Positions 9,095 to 21,429 of a stretch of 64,000 nt of DNA are shown here, in pieces (the first letter of the stretch is position 1; each line of letters begins with the position of its first letter). Below the pieces are notes generated by a model. That model did not search any database. It saw only the letters and a list, made by a program, of their open reading frames with translations, and was not told the origin of the DNA. Source of the stretch: Sphingomonas sp. HF-S4 (GTDB lineage Bacteria; Pseudomonadota; Alphaproteobacteria; Sphingomonadales; Sphingomonadaceae); contig NZ_JAWJEJ010000002.1 of the NCBI RefSeq assembly GCF_032911445.1, positions 868,001 through 932,000 on the forward strand, in the 5' to 3' direction. The position numbers and the translations under genes were made by a program.

Positions 9095-10230
9095 TAGAAA
9101 TCGGCCAGCGTCAGGCTGCGTTCGCTTCCGTCGCACAGCTTCAGCATGACGGTACGGCCGGGCGGGCCGACCGACCATTCGACGGTCCCGTCGCGGACGT
9201 CTTCGGCCACGGCGATGCCGTCGGCCGCGCAGATCGTGTCGCCCGCTTGCCACGCACCTGCCGCGGCGGGCGAGCCGCGCATGACATGGACGACGCGCAG
9301 TGCGCTGCCGGTGAACTCTATCAGCAGCCCGCTGGTCGAGCGCGGCACCTTCGCGGCGATGGTCTTCCCCGGCTGGAGCACCATCCGCCCGGCGCGCGGG
9401 TCGAGCAGCACGCGATAGCGCTCCAGCAGTCCCGAGCCGAGACGGCCCGCCGCGCCGACGCTCGCCGAGAAGCCGCCTTCGCCTTCGATGCGCAGTTCGG
9501 CCTCGTGCGGTGCCATGCCGGCGAGCGCGAGCGACGGGATCACCAGCGTGTCGGTGACCACCGGGCCGCCCATCCCCCAGCCGAGTGTGGTGGTAACCCG
9601 CCCGCCGCGATAGCCGGTCGAGAGCCAGGCCGCGCGGCTCAATGTCAGCGATCCGCCGTCGCCGGTATCGACGATGATCGGTCGCAGTACCTTGCCCGCC
9701 ACGCTGACGTCGGACTGGTATACGCCGCGCTCCCGGTGCCGCAGCATCGCGGTGCTGCCGGTGAACGGCATCCGCCCGCTTTGCAGGATGCGGAATCGTT
9801 TTGCGTCGTAATCGATGTCGAGCGCGCAGCATGAGAGCAGGTCCGCGCCGACCAGGATATCGGCCCCGAATCGTATCCCGCCCTTCGGATCGGCGATGCC
9901 GACGCGCGCCGAAGTGCGCGTGAGTCCGCCGAGGCGGATCGACTTCGCCTGCGCCCAGCCGACTTCGACGCCGCCGCCGATCGCGATCGCGCGCTGGCGC
10001 CGAGCAGCCGTCAACCCTGCCTTCTCGGCAAAGCTGGACGTGACGATCGTGTCGCTGAGCCCGGTATCGAGAATCGCCCAGGCGGCATGGCCGTCGAGCT
10101 CGATCGGGAAGCGGAGCTGATTGTAGGCGGTGCGCTGGAAATCGATCCAGCGCGCCTCGGTATCGGGTGCCAGCGTAGCGCCGGGCACGACCTGTGTGAG
10201 CGCGACGACCGGCGCGAGCAGGGCAAGCAT
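9091..10230 (-). CDS. Periplasmic retropepsin-like aspartyl protease with PDZ domain
   Basis: A 379-residue exported protein with two aspartic protease halves and a C-terminal PDZ domain. The first active-site motif is D55-T-G-L-S in WAILDTGLSDT, the second is D188-T-G in IIVDTGDGGSLTLS. The PDZ-like end carries GLLIEFTGSALRVVHVM, then GSPAAAGAWQAGDTICAADG. The N-terminus (MLALLAPVVALTQVVPGATL) looks like a short signal peptide. Proteins of this layout are common in sphingomonads and caulobacters; the substrate is unknown. A CC pair (LLSCCALDID) follows the strand between the two halves. The gene overlaps the small membrane protein gene tail to tail. Confidence 0.82.
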   Translation of the reverse strand: MLALLAPVVALTQVVPGATLAPDTEARWIDFQRTAYNQLRFPIELDGHAAWAILDTGLSDTIVTSSFAEKAGLTAARRQRAIAIGGGVEVGWAQAKSIRLGGLTRTSARVGIADPKGGIRFGADILVGADLLSCCALDIDYDAKRFRILQSGRMPFTGSTAMLRHRERGVYQSDVSVAGKVLRPIIVDTGDGGSLTLSRAAWLSTGYRGGRVTTTLGWGMGGPVVTDTLVIPSLALAGMAPHEAELRIEGEGGFSASVGAAGRLGSGLLERYRVLLDPRAGRMVLQPGKTIAAKVPRSTSGLLIEFTGSALRVVHVMRGSPAAAGAWQAGDTICAADGIAVAEDVRDGTVEWSVGPPGRTVMLKLCDGSERSLTLADFY

Positions 10231-10271
10231 GTGTCCGCCTTAGCGCCGAAACGCCCGCGAGGACATCGCGC

Positions 10272-11834
10272 TTAGAGGCACGCCTCGAGCATCGCCTGGT
10301 CGAAGCCGTACTGCTTGGCCTTGTCCAGCGTGTAGGGGCGCAGGCCCATCGAGCGATATTCGCCGATGATCTTGCCGTCGGCGCTCTCGTCGAGATACTC
10401 GAACTTAAACAGTTCCTGGGTGACGATCACCGGGCCTTCCATCCCGATCACTTCGGTGACGTTGGTCACGCGGCGCGAACCGTCGCGCAGGCGCTTGACC
10501 TGGATGATCAGATCGACCGAGTCGGCGATCTGGCGGCTGATCGCTTCCTTGGGCACCTTGATGTCCGACATCATCACCATGTTCTCCATACGGGCGAGCG
10601 CCTCGCGCGGAGAGTTGGAGTGGAGCGTACACATCGAGCCGTCGTGACCCGTGTTCATGGCGGCGAGCATGTCGAAACACTCGCTGCCGCGGATTTCGCC
10701 GAGGATGATGCGATCCGGGCGCATACGCAGCGCGTTCTTGACGAGGTCGCGGATCGATATCTCGCCCTGGCCCTCGAGGTTGGGCGGGCGCGTTTCGAGC
10801 GGCAGCCAGTGCGGCTGCTGCAAACGAAGCTCGGCCGCGTCCTCGATCGTCAGCACGCGCTCGCCCGGGTCGATCATCTTCGACAGCGCATTGAGCATCG
10901 TCGTCTTGCCCGAGCCGGTGCCGCCCGAGATGACGATGTTGAAGCGGCTGGCGCCCGCGATCTTGAGCGCGGTGGCCATCTTCTGGCTCATCGAGCCGCC
11001 GTTGGCCATCATGTCGAGCGTGATCGGCTTGGCCGAGAATTTACGGATCGAGATCGCGGTGCCCTTGAGGCTCAGCGGCGGCACGATCACGTTGACGCGG
11101 CTGCCGTCCTTCAATCGGGCGTCGGCGAGCGGCGTGGTCTGGTCGACACGGCGGCCGACCGAGTTGCAGATCCGCTGCGCGATCTGGAACAGATGCTCCT
11201 CGTCGCGGAACTGGATGTTGGCGAGCTCGAGCTTGCCCTTGCGTTCGATGAAGGTCTGCTCGGGGCCGTTGACCATGATGTCCGAGATCGCCGGGTCGGA
11301 GAGCAGCTCTTCGAGCGGCCCCAGGCCGAGCAGTTCGTCGACCAGAACCTTCTCGAGCGCGAACTGCTCGCGGCGATTAAGGGTAAGTTTCAGCTCGGCG
11401 AGCACTTCGCCGATGATCGGGCGAAATTCCTCGGCGAGTTCGTCCTTGCTCAGCGTCGCCGCGGCTTCGGGATCGACGCGCTCGAGCAGGCGCGGCAGCA
11501 CCTGTTCCTTGATGCGGTGGATCGAGGCTTCGAAACCCTCGACGCGCGAATTGCCGGCCTCGCCCGAAGCGGCCTGGCGATCGGCGAGTCGCTGCAATGC
11601 GTCGGTATTGGCGGCGTTGCCCGCGCTGGGATCGCGCAGTTCCATCGGATCGGGAGCGCCAGCGCCGGGGAGAGGAACGCTGCCCAGCGGCGGAAACTGA
11701 TCGCCGCCGGTCGGCATCGGATCGGAGGGACGCGGCGCGGGCCCGGGGCCCTGCATCGGGCGTGCGACGCCGAACGCAGGCCGTCCGCCCGCTGCTCCGC
11801 CACCCATTCCGTTGCGTCGTCCGAAAGCGCTCAT
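10272..11834 (-). CDS. cpaF: CpaF-type secretion/pilus ATPase
   Basis: A 520-residue ATPase of the type II/IV secretion superfamily, CpaF/TadA subfamily, the motor for Tad/Flp pilus assembly at the inner membrane. A proline/glycine-rich N-terminal tail of about 100 residues precedes the N-terminal domain. The core has Walker A GGTGSGKTT (about residue 303), the Asp box LTIEDAAELRL, Walker B RIILGEIRGSE, and the His box GSMCTLHSNSPREAL. The ATG at 11834 opens MSAFGRRNG. It is alone here: no cpaB, cpaC, cpaE, tadB or pilin gene is adjacent, which is unusual for a tad locus. Assignment to CpaF rather than VirB11 rests on the ALKIAGASRFNIVISGG context. Confidence 0.92.
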   Translation of the reverse strand: MSAFGRRNGMGGGAAGGRPAFGVARPMQGPGPAPRPSDPMPTGGDQFPPLGSVPLPGAGAPDPMELRDPSAGNAANTDALQRLADRQAASGEAGNSRVEGFEASIHRIKEQVLPRLLERVDPEAAATLSKDELAEEFRPIIGEVLAELKLTLNRREQFALEKVLVDELLGLGPLEELLSDPAISDIMVNGPEQTFIERKGKLELANIQFRDEEHLFQIAQRICNSVGRRVDQTTPLADARLKDGSRVNVIVPPLSLKGTAISIRKFSAKPITLDMMANGGSMSQKMATALKIAGASRFNIVISGGTGSGKTTMLNALSKMIDPGERVLTIEDAAELRLQQPHWLPLETRPPNLEGQGEISIRDLVKNALRMRPDRIILGEIRGSECFDMLAAMNTGHDGSMCTLHSNSPREALARMENMVMMSDIKVPKEAISRQIADSVDLIIQVKRLRDGSRRVTNVTEVIGMEGPVIVTQELFKFEYLDESADGKIIGEYRSMGLRPYTLDKAKQYGFDQAMLEACL

Positions 11835-11964
11835 CGGTTAACCCATAATCCCCGCGATTGGGCAGGCTTAGCCGCCAAGGCTTTAGAATTGCCTAACCAT
11901 CGAATGCCTGGTTGTGCAGGTGGCGGCGGTGTGGGACTTTCCCGGCCTATCCCCTGCGAGGCTG

Positions 11965-12393
11965 ATGCCGATGTTGTTCGCTGCTCTGCTGCTCGCGCAG
12001 CAACCTGATCTGAGCTGGCTTGCCGGGCATTGGTGCACCGAGCCGAGAGACGGCAAAGTCATTTGCGAGACCTGGACGCCGATGGACAAGGGCAGGATGC
12101 ACGGCACGGGTACCAGCCGGATGGGCACGAGCGTGCGGACGAACGAAGCCATGATGATCATGGTCAGTGAATCGGGGATATTCTTCCACGCCGAGCCGGC
12201 GAACCAGAAGCCGACCGATTTCTGGATGGCGAAGTTCGATTCCGCCGCGCGATCGGTGACCTTCGAGGAGCGCAGCCACGATTATCCGCAGCGCGTGCGC
12301 TATTGGCGCGAGGGCGAGGCGCTGCTGACGGAGATCTCGATGCTCGATGGCAGCAGGGCGGTGCGGTGGACCTTCCACCGCACGGCGGAATAA
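11965..12393 (+). CDS. Small exported protein, DUF6265-like
   Basis: A 142-residue protein, probably of the DUF6265 type: a lipocalin-like single domain beginning DLSWLAGHWCTEPRDGKVICETW, with DKGRMHGTGTSR and a C-terminal ending RAVRWTFHRT. A short hydrophobic N-terminus (MPMLFAALLLAQQ) may act as a signal peptide. The ATG at 11965 follows a GCGAGG site; another ATG lies two codons later. Its stop at 12393 directly abuts the stop of atpC on the other strand, leaving no intergenic space. Function unknown. Confidence 0.7.
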   Translation: MPMLFAALLLAQQPDLSWLAGHWCTEPRDGKVICETWTPMDKGRMHGTGTSRMGTSVRTNEAMMIMVSESGIFFHAEPANQKPTDFWMAKFDSAARSVTFEERSHDYPQRVRYWREGEALLTEISMLDGSRAVRWTFHRTAE

Positions 12394-12645
12394 TTAGTCG
12401 GCCTTTTCGGCCAGCACGGTCAGGCCGCGCTCGTTGACCTCGGCGAAGCCGCCTTCGATGCGGATCGTCTCGGGCGTGGTGGCGCCGGTCTTGTAGATTT
12501 CGAGATTGCCGTCGCGGATCGTCGACATCAGCGGGGCATGCCCTTCGAGCACGCCGAAATCGCCCTCGGTGCCGGGGACGACGACCATGTGCACGTCCTC
12601 GGAGCGGACGAGACGTTCGGGGGTGACGAGTTCGAAGTGCAGCAT
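12394..12645 (-). CDS. atpC: ATP synthase F1 subunit epsilon (short form)
   Basis: Epsilon subunit of the F1 central stalk, linking gamma to the c-ring and able to modulate ATP hydrolysis. The 83 residues begin [20 protein letters not shown] and keep the beta-sandwich motif [18 protein letters not shown]. The C-terminal two-helix inhibitory domain of the roughly 135-residue E. coli type is missing. Short epsilon subunits are known in alphaproteobacteria, where a separate zeta protein inhibits hydrolysis. The ATG at 12645 matches the family start; a longer in-frame extension runs through the upstream repeat and is not coding. It is the last gene of the operon, separated from atpD by a paired palindrome. 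Confidence 0.95.
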   Translation of the reverse strand: MLHFELVTPERLVRSEDVHMVVVPGTEGDFGVLEGHAPLMSTIRDGNLEIYKTGATTPETIRIEGGFAEVNERGLTVLAEKAD

Positions 12646-12660
12646 TTCTTTTCTTCCTAA

Positions 12661-12766
12661 GCCCCTCCCCTTCAGGGGAGGGGTTGGGGGTGGGGCAGTG
12701 CCGGCTCGCCGAGCCTGTGGCTCGCGGACAGGGCCCACCCCAACCCCTCCCCTGAAGGGGAGGGGC
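12661..12766. repeat. Paired REP-like inverted repeat between atpD and atpC
   Basis: Left arm 12661-12696 and right arm 12733-12766 are inverted copies of each other (GCCCCTCCCC-TTC-AGGGGAGGGG then TTGGGGGTGGGG). Each can also fold on itself. The element fills nearly all of the atpD-atpC spacer, inside a transcribed operon, so it could form a long mRNA hairpin that stabilises the upstream message or lowers atpC expression. Confidence 0.85.
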
Positions 12767-12775
12767 TAGTGGTTC

Positions 12776-14839
<2,064 letters not shown>

Positions 14840-14840
<1 letters not shown>

Positions 14841-15730
14841 CAGAGCGCTTCGGCGCCCGAGATGATCTCGACCAGCTCGGTGGTGATCGCGGCCTGGCGG
14901 GCGCGGTTATACTGGATCGACAGCCGCTTGATCAGATCGCCGGCGTTGCGCGTGGCGTTGTCCATCGCGGTCATCTTGCTGCCCTGCTCCGACGCGGCAT
15001 TCTCGCGCATCGCGCGGAACAGCTGGATCGCAACGTTGCGCGGCAGCAGGTCGGCGAGGATCGCTTCCTCGTCGGGCTCGTAGATCACCGCGGCGGGCGC
15101 CGCCTGGCTGGTCGGCGTACCTTCGGGAACCGAGGACGGCGCGACCGGGATGATCTGCTGCTCGGTCGGCTCCTGGGTCAGCACCGACTTGAAGTGCGAA
15201 TAAAAGAGGTGCGCGACGTCGAACTCGCCCGCCTCGTAGCGCGCGATCAGGTCGTCGGCATAGGCACGCGATTCGGCGAACTTCAGCTTGCCCAGGTCGC
15301 CCGGCTCGATCGAGTGGATGAAGTCCTTGGGGAACAGTCGGTTGAGTACCGCGCGGCCCTTGCGGCCGATCGTGTAGAACTTGACCGTCTTGCCCTGCGC
15401 GATCAGCTCCTGCGCCCGGCGGCGTGCCAGGCGGGCGATGTTGGTGTTGAACGCGCCGGCCAGGCCCTTGTCCGACGTCGCGACGACGAACAGGTGCACC
15501 TGGTCCTTGCCGGTGCCGGCGAGCAGCTTGGGCGAGGATTCGCTCACCGTCACCTTCGAGGCGAGGCTCGCGACCACGCTCTCGAGGCGCTGCGCATAGG
15601 GACGCCCGGCCTCCGCCGCCTCCTGCGCACGGCGCAGCTTGGCGGCGGCGACCATCTTCATCGCCTTGGTGATCTTCTGGGTCGACTTGACCGAGTTGAT
15701 CCGGACCTTGAGTGCCTTGAGAGAGGCCAT
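14840..15730 (-). CDS. atpG: ATP synthase F1 subunit gamma
   Basis: Rotor shaft of F1, 296 residues. The N-terminal helix MASLKALKVRINSVKSTQKI and TKAMKMVAAAKLRRAQ is characteristic, as is the C-terminal helix RNAGDLIKRLSIQYNRARQA then AITTELVEIISGAEAL. Internal TSDKGLAGAFNTNI matches the conserved segment SDRGLCGGFN in gamma subunits. An insert around residues 185-215 (EPTEQQIIPVAPSSVPEG and following) is typical of alphaproteobacterial gamma. The gene follows atpA after a 124-bp spacer that carries a paired palindrome, and its stop overlaps the next start. Confidence 0.98.
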
Positions 15731-15745
15731 CTTCTTCTCTTCTTA

Positions 15746-15845
15746 CTCCCTCTCCCCTCCGGGGAGAGGGCGGGGGAGAGGGGCATGGACGGAGAGGTGC
15801 GGGACACTGCCCCTCTCCCAACCCTCTTCCCGGTGGGGAGAGGGC
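15746..15845. repeat. Paired REP-like inverted repeat between atpA and atpG
   Basis: Left arm about 15746-15785 (ACTCCCTCTCCCCTCCGGGG, then AGAGGGCGGGGGAGAGGGGC) and inverted right arm about 15808-15845 (GCCCCTCTCCC, then AACCCTCTTCCC and GGGGAGAGGGC). It is the second such pair inside the atp operon. The two pairs differ in sequence detail but share the architecture of two self-palindromic arms in opposite orientation. Confidence 0.82.
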
Positions 15846-15854
15846 TCTTTTGCT

Positions 15855-17941
<2,087 letters not shown>

Positions 17942-18125
17942 GCGTGTCTGTTCCTCTTGGAGGGTTCGGAATTGGCCCCATGCAAAAAAGGGGCACGCCG
18001 GATGGGCGCCCCGATGGGTCGCGGCGCGGTTAGCATCGGTGTCACGGGGATGCAACCCGACTCCTCTGGACAAGCGGCGGCGAAGGTGATGCTCTGCGCG
18101 CCGGGGACGTCATCGGGAGGGGGGA
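17942..18125. other. Divergent promoter region of atpH and the 18126 gene
   Basis: This 184-bp gap must contain the atp operon promoter and that of the divergent secreted-protein gene. A small hairpin (GGCCCC-ATGCAAAAAA-GGGGC, about 17973-17993) lies in the atpH leader. A GGGAGGGGGG ribosome site precedes 18126. No confident -35/-10 pair was found by eye. Confidence 0.5.
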
Positions 18126-19037
18126 ATGCATAGGATCGGCCTGTTGCTCGCGGCGTCGGCGCTGGCCTGCGCCGGAGTCGCGCGGGGCGAGGTGCTGGAG
18201 ATCACCGGCGAGTTTCCGGCGAACAATCGCGAGGCGAGCTTCCTCGAATCGGTCGCGGTCGAGCGGTTCGGCGGCAATGACGGCGCGGCGCTCCAGATCG
18301 CGATCGAGCGCGCGCTGGCGGGCAGCCAGTTCGAGCTGCTCGCTGGGCGCACCGGGCGCGAGAATGCCGAAGGATCGATCTCGGGCAGCATCTCCTCGGG
18401 AGTCGAGGAGAGCGGCTGGACCAGGAAGGAAAAGAAGTGCGTCGAGAAGGACGGCAAAGGCAAGTGCACCAAGGAGGAGCAGGTCGAGGTCCGCTGCAAG
18501 CGCCGGATCATCGACGTCAAGGCCGATATCCGCATCGTCCATAACGGCGACGGCCGCATTCTCTATTCGGAGCCCAAGCCGTTCCGCGAGGAAGTGACCT
18601 GGTGCCCGGGCGGCAATCCGGGGCGCACCGCGGAGGACGTTATCGAGAACGCGATCCAGGGCATCGCCGGATCGCTGCGCGGCGACCTGGTCCCGCATGT
18701 CGATACCTACAAGATACGGGTTCGCGAGAACACCAAGGGGCTGTCGAAGGAGACCGCCAACCGCTTCAAGGACTGGGTCAAGCGCACCAAGCGCGACGCA
18801 CAAGGCGCGTGCCACGGCTGGGACGCGATGCGGGCCGAGGCGGCCGGGCATCCCTCGCTGCTGTTCAACCTGGGGCTCTGCGCCGAGCAGCGCGGGGCCT
18901 ATGAGGACGCGCTGGGGCTGTACCGGGATGCCGCGCAGGCAGGGGCAAGCGAAGGCCGCGAAGGATTCGAACGCGCCACCCGCCTCATCGCCGGCCGCGC
19001 GGATGCCGCGGAGCGGGCTCGGCGGCGGCGCTCCTAA
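18126..19037 (+). CDS. Secreted protein with C-terminal tetratricopeptide-like helices
   Basis: A 303-residue protein not matched to a named family. A signal peptide (MHRIGLLLAASALACAGVAR) is followed by a domain with a lysine- and cysteine-rich stretch (KEKKCVEKDGKGKCTKEEQV, then EVRCKRR). A region with HVDTYKIRVRENTKGLSKET follows. The C-terminal 90 residues look like one or two TPR hairpins (HPSLLFNLGLCAEQRGAYED, then ALGLYRDAAQAG). It is preceded by a strong ribosome site and diverges from the atp operon. The paired cysteines suggest disulfides in the periplasm. Confidence 0.72.
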   Translation: MHRIGLLLAASALACAGVARGEVLEITGEFPANNREASFLESVAVERFGGNDGAALQIAIERALAGSQFELLAGRTGRENAEGSISGSISSGVEESGWTRKEKKCVEKDGKGKCTKEEQVEVRCKRRIIDVKADIRIVHNGDGRILYSEPKPFREEVTWCPGGNPGRTAEDVIENAIQGIAGSLRGDLVPHVDTYKIRVRENTKGLSKETANRFKDWVKRTKRDAQGACHGWDAMRAEAAGHPSLLFNLGLCAEQRGAYEDALGLYRDAAQAGASEGREGFERATRLIAGRADAAERARRRRS

Positions 19038-19061
19038 GCCCCTCCCCTTCAGGGGAGGGGC
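19038..19061. repeat. REP-like perfect palindrome
   Basis: GCCCCTCCCCT, TC, AGGGGAGGGGC: an uninterrupted 11-bp stem immediately after the stop codon of the secreted TPR-like gene. It is a single copy of the family seen in pairs in the atp operon. Confidence 0.75.
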
Positions 19062-19093
19062 TCTAGTGCGGAGTGAGGGCGTGGAACGAAAAC

Positions 19094-19123
19094 GGGCGGC
19101 GGTGCCTGGTCGCACCGCCGCCC
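19094..19123 (-). terminator. Intrinsic terminator of the RhlE-type helicase gene
   Basis: On the minus strand GGGCGGCGGTGC, loop GACCAG, GCACCGCCGCCC forms a perfect 12-bp stem, followed by GTTTTCGTTC. It lies 26 bp after the helicase stop codon. Confidence 0.8.
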
Positions 19124-19148
19124 ATGTGTTCAGGCCCTGTGACCGAAC

Positions 19149-20612
19149 TTACCGCCCGCGGCCACCACCAGCACCGGCGGGACGCGCCGGACGGGCGTGG
19201 AACTTGCCCTTGGGGCGGGCATAGTTGCGCGGCTTCTCGCCACGCGCCTCGCCCTGCGGCGCGTCGAAGCGCCGCGGACGCTGCTCGGCACTCGCGTCGC
19301 GCGGGGCACCATCGCGACGCGGCTGGTCGCCGCGCGGACCCTGGCCGCCGCGCTGGCCCTGGCCGTTGCGCTGACCACCGCCCGAGCGGCCGTTCTGCAT
19401 CGCGCGACCGTTGCGCCCGTTCTGCTCGTCACGGCTCACCGGCATCGGCGAGCGCGTCGACTTGATCTTGTTCGCCTCGTTGACGAAGTCCGCGGGCAGC
19501 GGAACGACGGTGAGCTTCTGGCGCGTCAGCCGCTCGATGTCCTTGAGGTACGGCCGCTCGTCATCGGCGCAATAGCTGACGGCGAGGCCGGTCGCGCCGG
19601 CGCGCGCGGTGCGGCCGATGCGGTGGACGTACTGGTCGGGCACGTTGGGCAGCTCGAAGTTGAACACGTGGCTGACGCCCGAGACGTCGATGCCGCGCGC
19701 GGCGATGTCGGTCGCGACGAGGATCTTGACCTTGCCGCTGCGGAACTCGCCCAGCGCGCGCTCGCGCTGCGGCTGGCTCTTGTTGCCGTGGATCGCGTTC
19801 GACGCGACGCCGTTGCCCGCGAGCAGCCGGACGACGCGGTCGGCGCCGTGCTTGGTGCGGGTGAACACCAGCGCACGATCGATGCTCGGATCGCGCAGCG
19901 CCAGTGTCAGCAGCGCCTGCTTTTCGGCCTGCGCCACATAGGTGACGTGCTGCTCGACGCGCTCGGCGGTGGTCGCCTCGGGGGTGACCTTCACTTCGAC
20001 GGGGTTCTTGATGAACTGGCCGGCGAGCTCGCGGATCGTCTTGGGCATCGTCGCCGAGAAGAACAACGTCTGGCGCTTGGTCGGCAGGTCGCGGACGATC
20101 CGCTTGAGCGCATGGATGAAGCCCAAGTCCATCATCTGGTCGGCTTCGTCGAGCACGAGGATCTCGATGCCGAGCAGGATCGCATAATGCTGGTCCATCA
20201 GGTCGACGAGGCGGCCCGGGGTGGCGACGACGATGTCGACGCCGCGGGCGAGATCGGTCTTGTTCTTGTGGATCGACGTGCCGCCGAAGATCGTCGCGAC
20301 GCTGAGCGGCGTGCCCTTGGCATAATGCCGGGCATTGTCGGCGATCTGGCTGGCGAGCTCGCGCGTCGGCGCAAGGACGAGCATGCGGCAGCCGCGCGGC
20401 TGGGCGCGCTTGCCCGACGCGATCAGGCGATCGATCGAGGGCAGCATGAACGCGGCGGTCTTGCCGGTGCCGGTCTGGGCGATGCCCAGCAGGTCGCGGC
20501 CTTCGAGCAGCGACGGGATCGACTGCGCCTGGATCGGTGTCGCCTCGCTATAGCCCTTGGTGGCAAGCGCGGCGAGAACGGTCTGCGAGAGACCGAGTTC
20601 TTTGAATTGCAT
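19149..20612 (-). CDS. rhlE: DEAD-box ATP-dependent RNA helicase, RhlE type
   Basis: A 487-residue DEAD-box helicase for RNA remodelling, such as ribosome assembly or mRNA turnover. The Q motif is at FKELGL...ATPIQAQSIP, Walker A is AQTGTGKT (residues 45-52), and motif Ia is PTRELASQI. DEAD occurs in VLDEADQMMDLGF, followed by SAT, and motif VI is HRIGRTARAG. The C-terminal 110 residues are rich in Arg, Gly, Gln and Asn (RNGRAMQNGRSGGGQRNGQG) and end in a basic tail, as in RhlE RNA-binding tails. The ATG at 20612 opens MQFKELGLSQ; the longer frame upstream is not conserved. A 308-bp leader separates it from the divergent PilZ gene. Confidence 0.95.
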   Translation of the reverse strand: MQFKELGLSQTVLAALATKGYSEATPIQAQSIPSLLEGRDLLGIAQTGTGKTAAFMLPSIDRLIASGKRAQPRGCRMLVLAPTRELASQIADNARHYAKGTPLSVATIFGGTSIHKNKTDLARGVDIVVATPGRLVDLMDQHYAILLGIEILVLDEADQMMDLGFIHALKRIVRDLPTKRQTLFFSATMPKTIRELAGQFIKNPVEVKVTPEATTAERVEQHVTYVAQAEKQALLTLALRDPSIDRALVFTRTKHGADRVVRLLAGNGVASNAIHGNKSQPQRERALGEFRSGKVKILVATDIAARGIDVSGVSHVFNFELPNVPDQYVHRIGRTARAGATGLAVSYCADDERPYLKDIERLTRQKLTVVPLPADFVNEANKIKSTRSPMPVSRDEQNGRNGRAMQNGRSGGGQRNGQGQRGGQGPRGDQPRRDGAPRDASAEQRPRRFDAPQGEARGEKPRNYARPKGKFHARPARPAGAGGGRGR

Positions 20613-20920
20613 TGAGAACCTTACAAATGCGGCCGGCGCGCGCACGCAAAATGGGCGCGCGAAGGCGGGGTCAAAAATGACGACCCGCGTGACTAGGGAA
20701 GCCGTGGTATAACCGAGGCAGAGCCGGGGCGACGCCTTTGGCTGTCGTCCGATCACGCTGCATGATGCCTCGCTGGCGGCGCATATGGCTGCAAAGCTGC
20801 CATAAGTCAATGTAGCGCTCATTCCGTCCTGGTTGCGGTGCGCTTCACCAACAATCGAAAGGATTGCTTAACCAATTGGGGTCTAGCCCGGAGGTTCCTG
20901 TAGTATTGGGGAAATGCGCC
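20613..20920. other. Long divergent intergenic region, no gene seen
   Basis: This gap between the helicase and PilZ starts should hold both promoters and perhaps a long 5' leader for the helicase, as is common for cold-regulated helicases. A GC-rich imperfect hairpin (GGCGCGCGCAC / GGGCGCGCG) is near 20635-20665. AAAGGATTGCTTAACCAATTGG at about 20858-20880 could provide an alternative TTG start for the PilZ gene. No small ORF with credible support was found. Confidence 0.4.
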
Positions 20921-21373
20921 GTGCTCGTCGCGCGTCTGGAAGTTCTCGGCGAAGTTGACCCCCGCGGCGCAATCCGCTTCCATGTTGCAAGCGAGACCAC
21001 GCTGCGCGGTGCCGATGGCAGGCCGATCGAAGTGCTGGTCGACAATTTCTCGCGCACCGGTTTCCTGTTCGTATCGGACGAAGAATTCCCGGCCGGCACG
21101 TTGATTGCGATCGGCCTTTCGGGCGCAGGCTCGCGCGAAGCGCAGGTGGTGTGGCGCGAGGATCGCCGACACGGCTGCGAGTTCCTGGTGCCGCTGCCGC
21201 AATCGAAGATGGCGCGCGCGTTCGAAGGGCAGGCGAGCGTCATCGCCAATCTCGAGGCTGAATTGCGCAAGCGGCTGCCGGCGGCGCGGCCGGCACCCGC
21301 TGAGGCTCCGCCGCCGCCCCAGGCTCGCAAGCAGAAGCTTGTCGACGCTATCCGGCAGATATTGGATAAGTAG
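20921..21373 (+). CDS. PilZ domain protein
   Basis: A 150-residue single PilZ-domain protein, a predicted c-di-GMP or flagellar/pilus effector. The domain spans about residues 8-105: RGAIRFHVASETTLRGADGR, then VDNFSRTGFLFVSDEEFPAG (the conserved D/NxSxxG element), and WREDRRHGCEFL. The first RxxxR box is weak, so c-di-GMP binding is uncertain. A proline/alanine-rich linker and a basic helix end the protein. The GTG at 20921 is preferred because GGGGAAA lies 6 bp upstream. A TTG at 20864 would add 19 residues. Confidence 0.75.
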   Translation: MLVARLEVLGEVDPRGAIRFHVASETTLRGADGRPIEVLVDNFSRTGFLFVSDEEFPAGTLIAIGLSGAGSREAQVVWREDRRHGCEFLVPLPQSKMARAFEGQASVIANLEAELRKRLPAARPAPAEAPPPPQARKQKLVDAIRQILDK

Positions 21374-21399
21374 GGAGCGCTCGGCTGCCGCCTTCAAGT

Positions 21400-21418
21400 C
21401 CCTTCCCTCAGGGAAGGG
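21400..21418. repeat. REP-like palindrome
   Basis: CCCTTCCC, TCA, GGGAAGGG between the convergent stops of the PilZ and GH43 genes. It is a short member of the window's CCCTCCCC/GGGGAGGG palindrome family. Confidence 0.6.
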
Positions 21419-21429
21419 GCTTAAGCAGG

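Noticed and set aside
12394..12645. Truncated or frameshifted atpC
   Set aside because: The short epsilon ends cleanly after its beta-sandwich domain, and short epsilon subunits are normal in alphaproteobacteria.
19197..20615. 472-aa frame opposite the RhlE helicase
   Set aside because: Shadow frame; the helicase motifs and terminator are on the minus strand.
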